Below, in pieces: positions 1-7,726 of a stretch of DNA of 64,000 nt. A program made the translations under genes and the position numbers. A model generated the notes under the pieces. It ran no database searches and was not told where the DNA came from. It saw nothing but the letters and a program-made list of their open reading frames with translations. Position 1 is the stretch's first letter; each line of letters starts with the position of its first letter. This DNA is from Thermosynechococcus sp. CL-1. GTDB taxonomy: Bacteria > Cyanobacteriota > Cyanobacteriia > Thermosynechococcales > Thermosynechococcaceae. Location of the stretch: contig NZ_CP040671.1 of NCBI RefSeq assembly GCF_008386235.1, positions 994,001 to 1,058,000 on the forward strand. The letters run 5' to 3'.

Positions 1-1
1 G

Positions 2-772
2 CTGAGCACTGAGGGGATGGCAATGCTGCGGCAGTTGCAAGCAAAGGGGGTAATTGGTGCTTTAGGCTTTTCCAGTCATGGATCGTTGTCTGTGATTTCG
101 CGGGCGATCGCCAGCAATCAATTTGATTTTGTCAATCTGCATTACACCTACTTTCAGCAACGCAATGCCCCAGCGATCGCCGCTGCCGCTGAGCGGGATA
201 TGGGGATTTTTATCATTTCGCCAGCCGATAAAGGGGGACAACTCTACCGGCCTTCCCAACGGCTCCAAGATCTCTGTGCGCCCTTTCACCCTCTCCATTG
301 GAGCTATCGCTGGTTGCTGAGTCAGCCTGCCATCACCACCTTGAGTATTGGACCTGCCACCGTTGCCGAGTTGGCCTTTCCCTTGGCCGTGGCTGATCAG
401 GTGGCACCCCTGAGCGCTGAAGAGCAAGCGGTGGGCGATCGCCTGCAAGCAGTGATGCAGGAAACCTTGGGCACCGATTTGTGTCAACAATGTTATGCTT
501 GTTTGCCCTGCCCTGAGGAAATTCACATCCCCGAAGTGCTGCGGCTTCACAACTTAGCCGTCGCCTACGACATGACAGAATTTAGCAAGTATCGCTATGG
601 GATGTTTGGTCGTGCCGGGCATTGGTTTCCCGGTCAACCCGCCAACCGCTGTACTGAATGTGGCGATTGTTTGCCCCGCTGTCCCAGTGGCTTGGAGATT
701 CCTCGGCTATTGCGCGAAACCCATGAGCAGTTGCAGGGCACCTCGCGATCGCGCCTTTGGCAGGGGATTTGA
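2..772 (+). CDS. Aldo/keto reductase with C-terminal iron-sulfur domain, 5' end cut by window edge
   Basis: The reading frame is open to the left edge, so the true start lies outside; about 256 residues remain. The visible part is the second half of an aldo/keto reductase (NADPH-dependent carbonyl reduction) followed by a cysteine-rich tail. That tail has two clusters, CQQCYACLPCP and CTECGDCLPRCP, each suited to a [4Fe-4S] centre. This fusion is a known aldo/keto reductase subfamily, but its substrate is not established. The NADPH site and catalytic Tyr would be partly upstream and are not all visible. A strong hairpin with a T-run follows about 150 bases after the stop. Family call is firm; substrate unknown. 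Confidence 0.85.
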   Translation: MSTEGMAMLRQLQAKGVIGALGFSSHGSLSVISRAIASNQFDFVNLHYTYFQQRNAPAIAAAAERDMGIFIISPADKGGQLYRPSQRLQDLCAPFHPLHWSYRWLLSQPAITTLSIGPATVAELAFPLAVADQVAPLSAEEQAVGDRLQAVMQETLGTDLCQQCYACLPCPEEIHIPEVLRLHNLAVAYDMTEFSKYRYGMFGRAGHWFPGQPANRCTECGDCLPRCPSGLEIPRLLRETHEQLQGTSRSRLWQGI

Positions 773-921
773 TGAATAAGGGAAAATCAAAAACAATGTC
801 GATCAACCAGATTTTGAAGAACAATTGAGAGTTGAGGACGAGGTAGTCACAAGGGCTGAGCCGATTGAGAATGGACTTGACAAGAGTTGCAAAAATGCCG
901 TAACTTATTTTTTCTTGTTTT

Positions 922-952
922 GAGGGAAGAATACGACATTTCTTCCCTTTTT
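922..952 (+). terminator. Rho-independent terminator downstream of the aldo/keto reductase
   Basis: GGGAAGAA (924-931) and TTCTTCCC (940-947) form a perfect 8-bp stem, extendable by A-T and G-T pairs at the base, with an 8-base loop and five T directly after. It probably ends the aldo/keto reductase transcript and insulates the transposase remnant that follows. Confidence 0.7.
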
Positions 953-965
953 CCTAGCCTCTTAA

Positions 966-1274
966 ACTATCTTTCAACACTTCTGGTTTTCAGGATATTG
1001 GGGTACGTTAGGGTTTGTGAGTTGGCTGAGTCAGTACTGTTTGCCCGCGTTAGAGAAACGTTCGTTGTTGATGATGGATAATGCACCGATTCATCCGAAA
1101 GGGGCGATTCAGGCAGTGGTGAAAGCGGCGGGTCACGAGGTGTTATTTTTACCGAAATACTCTCCTGATTTGAATGTGATTGAGCACGACTTTAGTGCGC
1201 TGAAACGAGCGCGGATGTATGCAGGGTCAAACAGTTCGATTGATGAGGTGATTCGCAAGTATTGTGCTGGATAA
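966..1274 (+). pseudogene. IS630-like transposase remnant (C-terminal DDE fragment)
   Basis: The frame is open from 966, just after a TAA at 963-965, to the stop at 1274. It encodes the C-terminal third of an IS630/Tc1-type DDE transposase. The segment MMDNAPIHPKG carries the second catalytic Asp, and PKYSPDLNVIEHDFSALKR corresponds to the usual PxYSPDLNPIE block with the last acidic residue. The N-terminal DNA-binding part, the first catalytic Asp and a credible start are missing. No flanking terminal inverted repeats were recognised. The only in-frame start-like codons give a short peptide that lacks the catalytic core. Decayed and immobile copy. Confidence 0.75.
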
Positions 1275-1297
1275 TGTCTCATTCTTTATTAGAATAG

Positions 1298-1552
1298 CTA
1301 TAAAATTGATCTAGAAGATTGCGATCGTCCTTCGGGGCGATCGAGGATTGAAACGACACTGACAGCATCAAAGCGATCGTCCCCGGGACGATATGACAGG
1401 ATTTCTAAACCAATTGGCTCCCCAGTCACCCCATCCTTGAACAAAATCACCCCATCTCCAAGTTCTGTCGCAACCTGGTTTCTTCGTGGAACTTGCCAGA
1501 ATACACTTAACAGCTCTGTTTCTGGCTCATAAAATACTCTTATTTGAGCCAC
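1298..1552 (-). CDS. DUF2283 family small protein, possible antitoxin partner
   Basis: An 84-residue protein with a GTG start. Its N-terminal two thirds matches the DUF2283 pattern: a YEPETELL strand pair, then ELGDGVILF, then GLEILSYRPG, a small beta-rich fold. The last 20 residues are Ser/Arg-rich and look like a tail. It overlaps the upstream gene (ending at 1540) by 13 bases, so the two are translationally coupled. DUF2283 genes are often found beside DUF4258 genes, and that pairing resembles toxin-antitoxin modules, but the function is not established. The region sits next to a transposase remnant and a tRNA, a typical accessory-gene site. Confidence 0.7.
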   Translation of the reverse strand: MAQIRVFYEPETELLSVFWQVPRRNQVATELGDGVILFKDGVTGEPIGLEILSYRPGDDRFDAVSVVSILDRPEGRSQSSRSIL

Positions 1553-1746
1553 ACTGTCTCCCCTTCTTTAATGGCGTCAGTTTGATAAGCAGTGATTAAA
1601 AAACCATCTCCATTTAAGCATCGTGCCACTGCAACAACCCAACGTTTTTCTCGCTGTACCCGATAAAACAATAATACTCCTGAATCTCGGCTACTGCGAC
1701 GAACCTCATCTGGTGTAGAAAGAGCTAACCGCACACAATCTTCCAA
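1540..1746 (-). CDS. Small DUF4258-like protein, possible toxin; start uncertain
   Basis: 68 residues if read from the TTG at 1746. The core resembles small cyanobacterial proteins that precede DUF2283 genes, with RLALSTPDEVRRSSRDSGVLLFYR, shown here as two adjoining parts: RLALSTPDEVRRSSRD and SGVLLFYR, then VAVARCLNGDGFLITAYQTD. The frame stays open upstream of the TTG for another 23 codons (IFAPFSIEEYWQRLL, then IKHPDIEE), which looks like protein and not spacer. That extension ends at the tRNA-Ala 3' terminus without an ATG, GTG or TTG. Either translation begins at TTG-1746 or at a rare codon such as ATT-1815, or the gene has lost its start. A nuclease role by analogy with RelE-like toxins is only inference. 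Confidence 0.55.
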   Translation of the reverse strand: MEDCVRLALSTPDEVRRSSRDSGVLLFYRVQREKRWVVAVARCLNGDGFLITAYQTDAIKEGETVWLK

Positions 1747-1816
1747 CTCTTCAATATCAGGGTGCTTGATGAGCAGCCGTTGCCAATACTCCTCAATTGA
1801 AAAGGGGGCAAAAATA

Positions 1817-1889
1817 TGGAGAGTAGGGAACTCGAATCCCTGACCTTCGCGGTGCGATCGCGACGCTCTACCAACTGAGCTAACTCCCC
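1817..1889 (-). tRNA. tRNA-Ala (anticodon CGC)
   Basis: A complete 73-nt cloverleaf read on the minus strand: acceptor GGGGAGT/ACTCTCC with discriminator A, D arm GCTC/GAGC, anticodon stem TCGCG/CGCGA with loop ATCGCAC (anticodon CGC), T arm AGGGA/TCCCT with loop TTCGAGT. The acceptor has the G3-U70 wobble that alanyl-tRNA synthetase recognises, which fixes the identity. CCA is not encoded. It reads GCG codons. The HIP1 palindrome GCGATCGC spans the anticodon. The gene lies 10 bases downstream of cyanoP on the same strand and may be co-transcribed with it. Confidence 0.95.
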
Positions 1890-1899
1890 AGTTCTTTCT

Positions 1900-2451
1900 T
1901 TAATATACGGTAAACGAGGACACGATGGTCTTAAATTGGTCTTCTACCTTTGGCCAGCGCTCCTCGGGAGCTGACACACTCAAGGTATAGACCTTTCCTC
2001 GGCTCACAGCAATACTCGATAAATTGTGTCGCTGCTGAGCATTGTCCCCATCCCCCGGCAGAGTGACGGCATACTCCAGAATGTAGTAGGTCTTATCATC
2101 TGCCTTTTGGGAGCTAGCGGAAATCAGGGCAGAACTGCGCCCGCTTTCAGTTGGGGCAATGATATTGCGCAGCAGGCGATCGCCCACCTCCTCTGGTGAC
2201 CCCAATTCCTCAAGAGACTTTGTGCTGGAAACCGTATTCACGACCACACTGACGTTTTCTGTCGTCTCGATAATGTCGTGAAAGACCACATCCACGGGGT
2301 CATCCACCTGTACTTGTACCCAACCGCGGGGGTAGAGAAACTCATAGCCATCGTAGCTATCCACATAGGCCTGTAGCCCACTGGTGGCCGAACACCCTCC
2401 CAGCAGCACCACAAGAATCGCCAACGCTGTGGCAAAAAACCGTTGAATCAT
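1900..2451 (-). CDS. cyanoP: Photosystem II assembly lipoprotein CyanoP (PsbP-like)
   Basis: 183 residues. The first 20 form a lipoprotein signal with lipobox LLGGC, so the mature protein is lipid-anchored on the lumenal side of the thylakoid membrane. The rest is a PsbP domain: YDGYEFLYPRGWVQVQVDD near the start, DVVFHDIIETTENVSVVV in the middle, and a C-terminal RGKVYTLSVSAPEERW stretch typical of the family. In cyanobacteria this protein binds photosystem II subunits mainly during early assembly and is not a stoichiometric part of the mature complex. ATG start with AAGGAC 7-9 bases upstream. It is the last gene of the rsmH-ftsL-ftsI run, 24 bases after ftsI, with tRNA-Ala next. Confidence 0.93.
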   Translation of the reverse strand: MIQRFFATALAILVVLLGGCSATSGLQAYVDSYDGYEFLYPRGWVQVQVDDPVDVVFHDIIETTENVSVVVNTVSSTKSLEELGSPEEVGDRLLRNIIAPTESGRSSALISASSQKADDKTYYILEYAVTLPGDGDNAQQRHNLSSIAVSRGKVYTLSVSAPEERWPKVEDQFKTIVSSFTVY

Positions 2452-2475
2452 ACCGTCCTTTTGCGCTGTTCTTCC

Positions 2476-4242
2476 CTATTGTGACACCGAAGCTGGCGTA
2501 GCGGGGCGGCGCAATTCCTCTGGATGTGAGGGGGGAATGCCCTCAATCGTAATCAGTGACTCCGTTACCGCTCGCACAATGGGAATCGCCACCGTTGAGC
2601 CATAGGCATCATCCCCCTTGGGTTCATCCACTACCGCCAAAATCACATACTGCGGCTGATCAAGGGGAAAAATAGCCGCAAAGCTCGTGATGCGCAGATT
2701 GCTGTAGGTACCGCCAATTGCTTTTTGTGCTGTGCCGGTTTTACCCCCCAAGCGGTAGCCGGGAATATGGGCGGGTTTCCCTGTACCGAAGCGCACAACT
2801 TCTCCCAGCATTTTGACCACTGCTTGACTGGTGCGCTGCGAGAAGACCCGTCGAGGGGGGCGTTGCTCAAGGCGTTTTTGCAGTTGGCCATTTTCATCGT
2901 AGAGGCCATCAATGACATGGGGAGTGACCATCTCTCCCCCGTTGGCGATCGCCCCCAATAGTTGAGCCAAATGCAGCGGGGTCAGGGAAAAGCCTTGGCC
3001 AAAGGCCGTTGTTGCCGGTTCAATGGGGTAGTTAATAAATTGCTCCGGGGGCTTTAATTGAGCGGCGGTTTCAAAGGGGAGATCACTGCCCACCTTCTCG
3101 GTCAGCCCCAAGCGATGCAGATAGCGATAGTAGTGGCGGGCGGGAATGCGGTTCATCATGTGCACCATGGCCACATTGCTGGAGTAGGCAAGAATTTGGG
3201 CAATATTGAGGGCACCGCGGCCGCCCCGCTGACTAAAATCACTGTTTTGAATTGGCCAGCCCCCCACCGTAATCCGCCCCTCATCGGGTAGCACTGTATC
3301 GGGAGTAATGGCATTGAGTTCAAGGGCGATCGCGGTGTTGATCGGCTTAAAGGTTGATCCTGGCTCGTAGAGATCCGATACCGCCCAGTTGCGAAACAGT
3401 GCCGGATCAGCACGGTAGTAATGATTGGGATCGTAGGAAGGTTCTGAGACCAGTGCCCGCAGTGCACCAGTTTTCACTTCTAGGACAATGACCGTGCCCC
3501 GCTTAGCGTTGAATTTGCGTAACTGCTGTTGCAGGGCTTGGCGTGCTGTTTGTTGCAAACGAGTATCAATCGTGAGGCGCACATGGTACCCCTGACTCAA
3601 AGCACGCAGATCCGCAGGGGCAAGGGCAGGTAACCATTGACCCAAAGCATTGGTTGACAGGAGCTGGCGGTTATGGGGAACCAGTAAAAACTGGTTTTGG
3701 CTAAACTCAATCCCCGCTTGACCTTGGTGTTCTCGATCCACATAGCCGACAACGCCCGCCATGAGTTCCTGCTGCGGATAAATGCGCTGCCACGCTTGGT
3801 TGAGTTCTAGCCCATCGTAGTTCAAAGCGCGAATTTTAGCAGCAGTTTCCTCATCAATGTCGTAGGCAATGGGTACCCCCGTTGGGTAGGTACTGAACTT
3901 GGCCAACAGTTGCTCTGGAGATTGCTTGAGTAAAGGAGCCAGATCGCGGGCGATCGCCCGCCGCTCCACTTTGAACTGAATTGGATGGGCAAAGAGGGTA
4001 AACACAGGCCGATCTAGGGCAACAACTGTCTCTCGGCGATCGGTAATTGGGTAGCGTGCCAAGGTTGGCGGAGTATAGCGCCGTTGTTGTTGCTGTGCCC
4101 GTGCCGCTAAGGTTTCCCCCTGAACCACTTGCAAATAAACTAGGCGAGCAACCACACCCCCCATCACCATCAGCAAAAAGCCAAAGATCAAGCCAACTCG
4201 CAAGGGTGGCAGGGATTGGTTTTGGGGGCGGGCCGTTGTCAT
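2476..4242 (-). CDS. ftsI: Penicillin-binding protein FtsI/PBP3-type, septal peptidoglycan transpeptidase
   Basis: 588 residues, the usual size for FtsI. A single N-terminal membrane segment (about residues 15-38, LRVGLIFGFLLMVMGG) anchors it. A PBP dimerisation domain follows, then the transpeptidase domain with all three active-site motifs: STFK (acylated Ser), SSN and KTGT. It cross-links septal peptidoglycan as the partner of FtsW. It starts 9 bases after the ftsL-like gene, giving the canonical order rsmH-ftsL-ftsI. The C-terminus is Pro-rich and short. The motifs, size and context all agree; the only alternative is a general class B PBP2. Confidence 0.92.
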   Translation of the reverse strand: MTTARPQNQSLPPLRVGLIFGFLLMVMGGVVARLVYLQVVQGETLAARAQQQQRRYTPPTLARYPITDRRETVVALDRPVFTLFAHPIQFKVERRAIARDLAPLLKQSPEQLLAKFSTYPTGVPIAYDIDEETAAKIRALNYDGLELNQAWQRIYPQQELMAGVVGYVDREHQGQAGIEFSQNQFLLVPHNRQLLSTNALGQWLPALAPADLRALSQGYHVRLTIDTRLQQTARQALQQQLRKFNAKRGTVIVLEVKTGALRALVSEPSYDPNHYYRADPALFRNWAVSDLYEPGSTFKPINTAIALELNAITPDTVLPDEGRITVGGWPIQNSDFSQRGGRGALNIAQILAYSSNVAMVHMMNRIPARHYYRYLHRLGLTEKVGSDLPFETAAQLKPPEQFINYPIEPATTAFGQGFSLTPLHLAQLLGAIANGGEMVTPHVIDGLYDENGQLQKRLEQRPPRRVFSQRTSQAVVKMLGEVVRFGTGKPAHIPGYRLGGKTGTAQKAIGGTYSNLRITSFAAIFPLDQPQYVILAVVDEPKGDDAYGSTVAIPIVRAVTESLITIEGIPPSHPEELRRPATPASVSQ

Positions 4243-4251
4243 GGAGAGCGA

Positions 4252-4692
4252 TCAGTAATTGACAGTGCGCTGCGGCGGTGGTGTCACGGGGGGGCGTTCA
4301 AAATGAGTTTTGGCAGCAATCTTGCCCTCATTGGGCACAAAAAGAACGTGTTGCGGCGTTTGGGGAACAAGCCCTTGAGGAGCGCGTTGCACTTGCTGCG
4401 TCACCCGATAGCGGAGGGTTTCATTGCTCACCAATAGCTCCCGCTCCTGCCGTTTGAGGGTTTCTAAGCGGTCATAGGCTTGACTCCACTGCCGCTCAGA
4501 GAGGGCTGACCAACCATAGAGAGGCAGTACAGCCACGAGGGCACTGGTGGCCGCCACCCCAGAAACCCATTGAATCCCCAGCAAAGTTTTTTGCCACAGG
4601 GGCATTTGCGGCTTGGGGAGGGGCCGAATTTCCGTTAGGGTTGGCGACGATTGGGGAATAAATCGGGATTTGAATTTAGGGGCAGCAACCAT
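4252..4692 (-). CDS. FtsL-like small bitopic division protein
   Basis: 146 residues from the ATG at 4692, chosen because GAGGAG lies 11 bases upstream; a GTG at 4704 abuts that site. The architecture is that of FtsL: a basic cytoplasmic N-terminus, one membrane segment (TLLGIQWVSGVAATSALVAV), then a coiled coil (AYDRLETLKRQERELLVSNE) and a short Pro-rich periplasmic tail. FtsL proteins are poorly conserved in sequence and are usually identified by this layout and by sitting between rsmH and ftsI, as here. FtsL scaffolds FtsB/FtsQ and activates FtsWI. The assignment rests on topology and position, not on a diagnostic motif. Confidence 0.7.
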   Translation of the reverse strand: MVAAPKFKSRFIPQSSPTLTEIRPLPKPQMPLWQKTLLGIQWVSGVAATSALVAVLPLYGWSALSERQWSQAYDRLETLKRQERELLVSNETLRYRVTQQVQRAPQGLVPQTPQHVLFVPNEGKIAAKTHFERPPVTPPPQRTVNY

Positions 4693-4780
4693 AGACGCCA
4701 GCACTCCTCAGCAATTTATTACCCTAAAAGATTATGACGCACTGTAAAGATACCCATAAATAAACCATCATTCGGGCAAT

Positions 4781-5653
4781 TCATGCAAAAGTACGCGCTG
4801 CAATTCGTAGCTTTGCCGATCGCGATCGCGGGTTGAGAGCAACTTCCGCTGCATCCGCCACAATCGGTTTACGAGTCACAACTGCCAAGAGGGGATTGCC
4901 ACGCCACGCCTGCTTCACCCGCCGATCTTCCAAGCTATGGAAGCTAATGACGGCAATGCGCCCTGCGGGCCTTAACCACTGGGGCGATCGCGCCAAAAAT
5001 TGGTCGAGCACCGCTAGCTCTTGGTTCACATAGATACGCAAGGCCTGAAAAACCCGTGTGGCTGGATGAATGCGTTGCCGCGGAGAAGCCTTGAGGCAGT
5101 GGGCAACCAACTGCGCCAGTTCTTGGGTGGTGGCAAGGGGACGACGGGCAACAATGTGGCGGGCAATGCGGCGGGCAAAGCGTTCTTCGCCATACTCATA
5201 GAAAATATCCGCCAGTTCTCGCTCGCTGTAGTGATTAATCACCGTTGCGGCGGTCAAGGGGTTATTGGGGTTCATGCGCATATCGAGGGGGGCATCAAAG
5301 CGAAAACTAAAGCCCCGCTCTGGACGATCCAACTGGGCGGAACTCACGCCTAAATCTGCGAGAATGCCATCAAACATCGGCTCAGCCACAGGCAGATCAG
5401 CAAAGTTGCCGTGCCAAAACTGGACGCGATCGCCAAAGGGGGCGAGGAATTCCTGAGCCGCCGCTAAGGCCATGGGGTCTTGATCGATCGCCAGCACCCG
5501 ACAAGTGGGTTCACTCCGTAAGAGCAGCGCCGTGTGGCCGCCACCCCCCACCGTTGCATCCAAGTATAGTCCCCCGGCCTTGAGTTGCAATGCCTCCAGA
5601 ACTGCGCTTGCCAGTACCGGTTGATGGTAGGTGGAAAATTCCAAATCTTGCAT
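4781..5653 (-). CDS. rsmH: 16S rRNA (cytosine1402-N4)-methyltransferase RsmH (MraW)
   Basis: 290 residues, typical length. It uses S-adenosylmethionine to methylate N4 of C1402 in the decoding centre of 16S rRNA. The SAM-binding loop [14 protein letters not shown] is near residue 33, and later family blocks [21 protein letters not shown] (here in two parts, [12 protein letters not shown] and [12 protein letters not shown]) and [13 protein letters not shown] are present. The ATG at 5653 lies only a few dozen bases from the divergent gene at 5713. It heads the minus-strand cluster, 88 bases before the ftsL-like gene. Confidence 0.95.
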   Translation of the reverse strand: MQDLEFSTYHQPVLASAVLEALQLKAGGLYLDATVGGGGHTALLLRSEPTCRVLAIDQDPMALAAAQEFLAPFGDRVQFWHGNFADLPVAEPMFDGILADLGVSSAQLDRPERGFSFRFDAPLDMRMNPNNPLTAATVINHYSERELADIFYEYGEERFARRIARHIVARRPLATTQELAQLVAHCLKASPRQRIHPATRVFQALRIYVNQELAVLDQFLARSPQWLRPAGRIAVISFHSLEDRRVKQAWRGNPLLAVVTRKPIVADAAEVALNPRSRSAKLRIAARTFA

Positions 5654-5712
5654 GAGTGGATCAGAAGCAGCGTAAAATTTGCCACAGCACAGTCCCTTGG
5701 AGAGCAGCCGCC

Positions 5713-6258
5713 GTGAACGATACTTCCCTCAACTTAGCCGATGAACTGCTGATACGGGATCAACTCGTGCAGCAACTCTCAGAGGAACTCTATCAACTCA
5801 TGGTGCAGCATCCTGAGTTATTTGTGCGCTTTTACCAAGCCCGCAAGACCGAGGCCGCCAATGCCGCAGCCCTGAAGTTGCTGCAAGCCCAAGTGCAACA
5901 GGTGGAAGCACAAATTGCTGCCTATCAAGAACAGATCCTTGCCTACCAGCAGCAGAGCCAAAGTCGTGAAGCGGAAATGAATGAATTGAAAGCTCAAGTC
6001 ATTGAATTGAGCGATCGCAATGAGATGCTAGAGCGCGTCATCCAAGAAATGCCCGAAGTCTATCGGCAAAAATTTAGTGAGCGGCTCAGTCAAGTCAAAC
6101 TGAAGATTGAAAGCCTCGAAAAAGAAAATGCCCAACTGCGTGCCGAACTGCGGAATCTGCAAACCCTCTTGGCCGCTCAAGCCCGCCAGCAACAACAGCA
6201 GGGATTCCCCTCATTGCAACCTGCGCGCGTTGGCTTGATTCCCAGCTTTAATACCTAG
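5713..6258 (+). CDS. Coiled-coil protein of unknown function
   Basis: 181 residues from the GTG at 5713, preferred because GGAGAG lies about 9 bases upstream; an in-frame GTG at 5656 would give 19 more residues overlapping the divergent rsmH start region. Residues 1-50 are helical ([19 protein letters not shown]), followed by a long Gln/Glu/Leu-rich coiled coil to about residue 160 and a short tail. No signal peptide, membrane segment or enzyme motif. It starts the plus-strand run that continues with mntA-hepT and dnaE-C. I do not recognise the family; a structural or adaptor role is the most that can be guessed. Confidence 0.75.
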   Translation: MNDTSLNLADELLIRDQLVQQLSEELYQLMVQHPELFVRFYQARKTEAANAAALKLLQAQVQQVEAQIAAYQEQILAYQQQSQSREAEMNELKAQVIELSDRNEMLERVIQEMPEVYRQKFSERLSQVKLKIESLEKENAQLRAELRNLQTLLAAQARQQQQQGFPSLQPARVGLIPSFNT

Positions 6259-6276
6259 GTGGACAGGAATCAAAGC

Positions 6277-6588
6277 GTGACCGCTGCCAACGAAGATCTG
6301 CGGGAACTCAAAAAAATACTAGAAGACTTTTTTACAGGGCTTCCCGTCAAGGTCTATCTATTCGGCTCGGCTGCCCGTGGTGCTCTGCGCCAAAGCTCTG
6401 ACTTAGATGTCGGGATTTTGCCCCTTGCACCACTGCCCGTGGGGCTGTTGAGTGAGTTGCGGGAGCGCCTAGAGATGTCCAATTTGATCTATCCAGTCGA
6501 TGTCGTGGATTTATCAGAAGTGTCCGCCGACTTTCGATCGCGAGTGATTGCAGAGGGAATTGAGTGGATCGGCTCAGGGAACGATTAG
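6277..6588 (+). CDS. mntA: MntA-type nucleotidyltransferase antitoxin
   Basis: 103 residues from GTG 6277, which has AGGA 8-9 bases upstream; GTG 6259, directly after the previous stop, would add six. It is a minimal nucleotidyltransferase: GSAARGALRQSSDLDVG matches the GSx10DxD signature exactly (Gly30-Ser31, Asp42, Asp44), and PVDVVDL supplies the third acidic residue. In the studied MntA-HepT systems this enzyme transfers AMP from ATP to a Tyr of the HEPN toxin and thereby silences it. Its 3' end overlaps the HEPN gene by 25 bases, so the pair is translationally coupled. Confidence 0.88.
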   Translation: MTAANEDLRELKKILEDFFTGLPVKVYLFGSAARGALRQSSDLDVGILPLAPLPVGLLSELRERLEMSNLIYPVDVVDLSEVSADFRSRVIAEGIEWIGSGND

Positions 6589-6965
6589 TGGTTGCCCAAA
6601 GAGCGCTAGCTACTTTGCAAGAATTGCCCTTGGGCAAGCGCACAGATACGATTATTCGGGATGCTGCAATTCAGCGATTTGAATACACTCTAGAAGCCGT
6701 CTGGAAAGCAGCACAACTATATCTACGGGAACGCGAAGGATTAGACATCGCCTCACCGAAGGGCGTGATCCGTGCTTGCTTGGCCGTTGGCCTACTTACT
6801 CCAGAGGAAGGCCGTTTAGCGCTAAAAATGGTGGATGATCGCAACTTAGCCGTCCACACCTACAATGAGACCTTGGCAGATGCAATTTTCTCGCGGTTAG
6901 CACAGCACGCGATGCTCATGGATCGCTGGTTAGCTGCCCTCGCAGCAGGAGGATTAGAGGATTGA
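6564..6965 (+). CDS. hepT: HEPN-domain toxin HepT, partner of MntA
   Basis: 133 residues, all-helical HEPN fold of the nucleotidyltransferase-substrate-binding (HI0074-like) group. The catalytic motif Rx4HxY is intact as RNLAVHTY (Arg93, His98, Tyr100). In characterised homologues it is an RNase that inhibits growth, and the motif Tyr is the residue AMPylated by the antitoxin. GTG start with GAGG about 8 bases upstream, inside the mntA coding end. The following gene begins with TTG 6962, overlapping this stop by 4 bases, so the module is embedded in a longer coupled gene run and not isolated. Confidence 0.87.
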   Translation: MDRLRERLVVAQRALATLQELPLGKRTDTIIRDAAIQRFEYTLEAVWKAAQLYLREREGLDIASPKGVIRACLAVGLLTPEEGRLALKMVDDRNLAVHTYNETLADAIFSRLAQHAMLMDRWLAALAAGGLED

Positions 6966-7594
6966 AAATACGGATTTGGTGTGCGGCACAGCCAAGGGAA
7001 GCCGAACTGTCTGCGGATCAAGTCGTGACCCAAGTGGTACCCCTGCTGCAACAGTGCCAAGACAGTGCCGAGATTGCCATTTGTCCCCTCGATGCCCCGA
7101 TCGCGATCGCTCCCCAACCGCAGGTGCTAGACTATAGCCTCACCCATTGGGCAGCATCCGAGCTTTGGCAGCAGTGTCAAGCTTTGCCTGCCTTGGTTAC
7201 CCAGTGGGGGATACGAACCAGCACAGGGGGTCTCTATCAGTTGCCACTAGCGCAAACGGCAAAGGGAACCCTCTTTGGCGAAATCATTGGCTGCCTTGAA
7301 GGGACATGGCAGTTACCCATCCATGCCAGCGATCGCCAGCGACAAACCCTCTATGACCTCGGACGGCGACTCCTAGATCACTTACAGGCACCGGTGGGCT
7401 GCTATTTTCTGCAATTTGGCTGGCAGGGGGAAGTGATCTTTGAGCAGCTGTGGCCTTTTCCAACCGTGGCGGCTCTAGCCAGTATTGGTGTGCAAACCCC
7501 CGACTGGTTGACGGCTCACTACCAGTGTCTCAGGGGGAACCCATTGCGGGATGTGCGGATTCCTGCTCGCGACACAGTGCGACGATTAGAATAG
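6962..7594 (+). CDS. Unknown protein between HepT and DnaE-C
   Basis: 210 residues, TTG start overlapping the hepT stop (TTGA), so coupled to it. No signal peptide or membrane segment. It is mixed alpha/beta, with an N-terminal strand (MKIRIWCAA), a helix rich in Gln (LSADQVVTQVVPLLQQCQ) and several Trp/Tyr-rich aromatic patches (LWQQCQALPALVTQWG, YFLQFGWQGEVIFEQLWPF). I recognise no family motif. The gene ends 27 bases before the dnaE-C start, so these genes and the polymerase half probably share a transcript. Codon use looks like that of the neighbours. Probably a cyanobacterial conserved protein. Confidence 0.7.
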   Translation: MKIRIWCAAQPREAELSADQVVTQVVPLLQQCQDSAEIAICPLDAPIAIAPQPQVLDYSLTHWAASELWQQCQALPALVTQWGIRTSTGGLYQLPLAQTAKGTLFGEIIGCLEGTWQLPIHASDRQRQTLYDLGRRLLDHLQAPVGCYFLQFGWQGEVIFEQLWPFPTVAALASIGVQTPDWLTAHYQCLRGNPLRDVRIPARDTVRRLE

Positions 7595-7621
7595 AGAGCG
7601 CAGCGTTTGGCAAGGTGAAGC

Positions 7622-7726
7622 GTGAAGATTGTCCGCCGGCGGCTAGTGGGTTGGCAAGCGGTCTATGACATTGGTTTAGCTGGGGATCACAATTTTCTCT
7701 TGGCCAATGGAGCGATCGCCGCCAAT
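7622..7726 (+). other. Split DnaE intein, C-terminal fragment (Int-C, 35 aa)
   Basis: This encodes the 35-residue Int-C of the naturally split DnaE intein. The penultimate-Ala/terminal-Asn end (AIAAN) with Cys as +1 extein residue is the standard succinimide and transesterification chemistry. The DHNF stretch is the conserved block F. A HIP1 palindrome GCGATCGC (7712-7719) encodes the Ala-Ile-Ala next to the splice point. Confidence 0.95.

Noticed and set aside
62-550. 162-residue minus-strand frame inside the aldo/keto reductase gene
   Set aside because: It is antisense to a well-supported coding region, has no family motif and reflects biased codon composition.
887-1081. 64-residue plus-strand frame near the transposase remnant
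   Set aside because: It is in a different frame from the DDE remnant, contains the terminator hairpin and has no motif.
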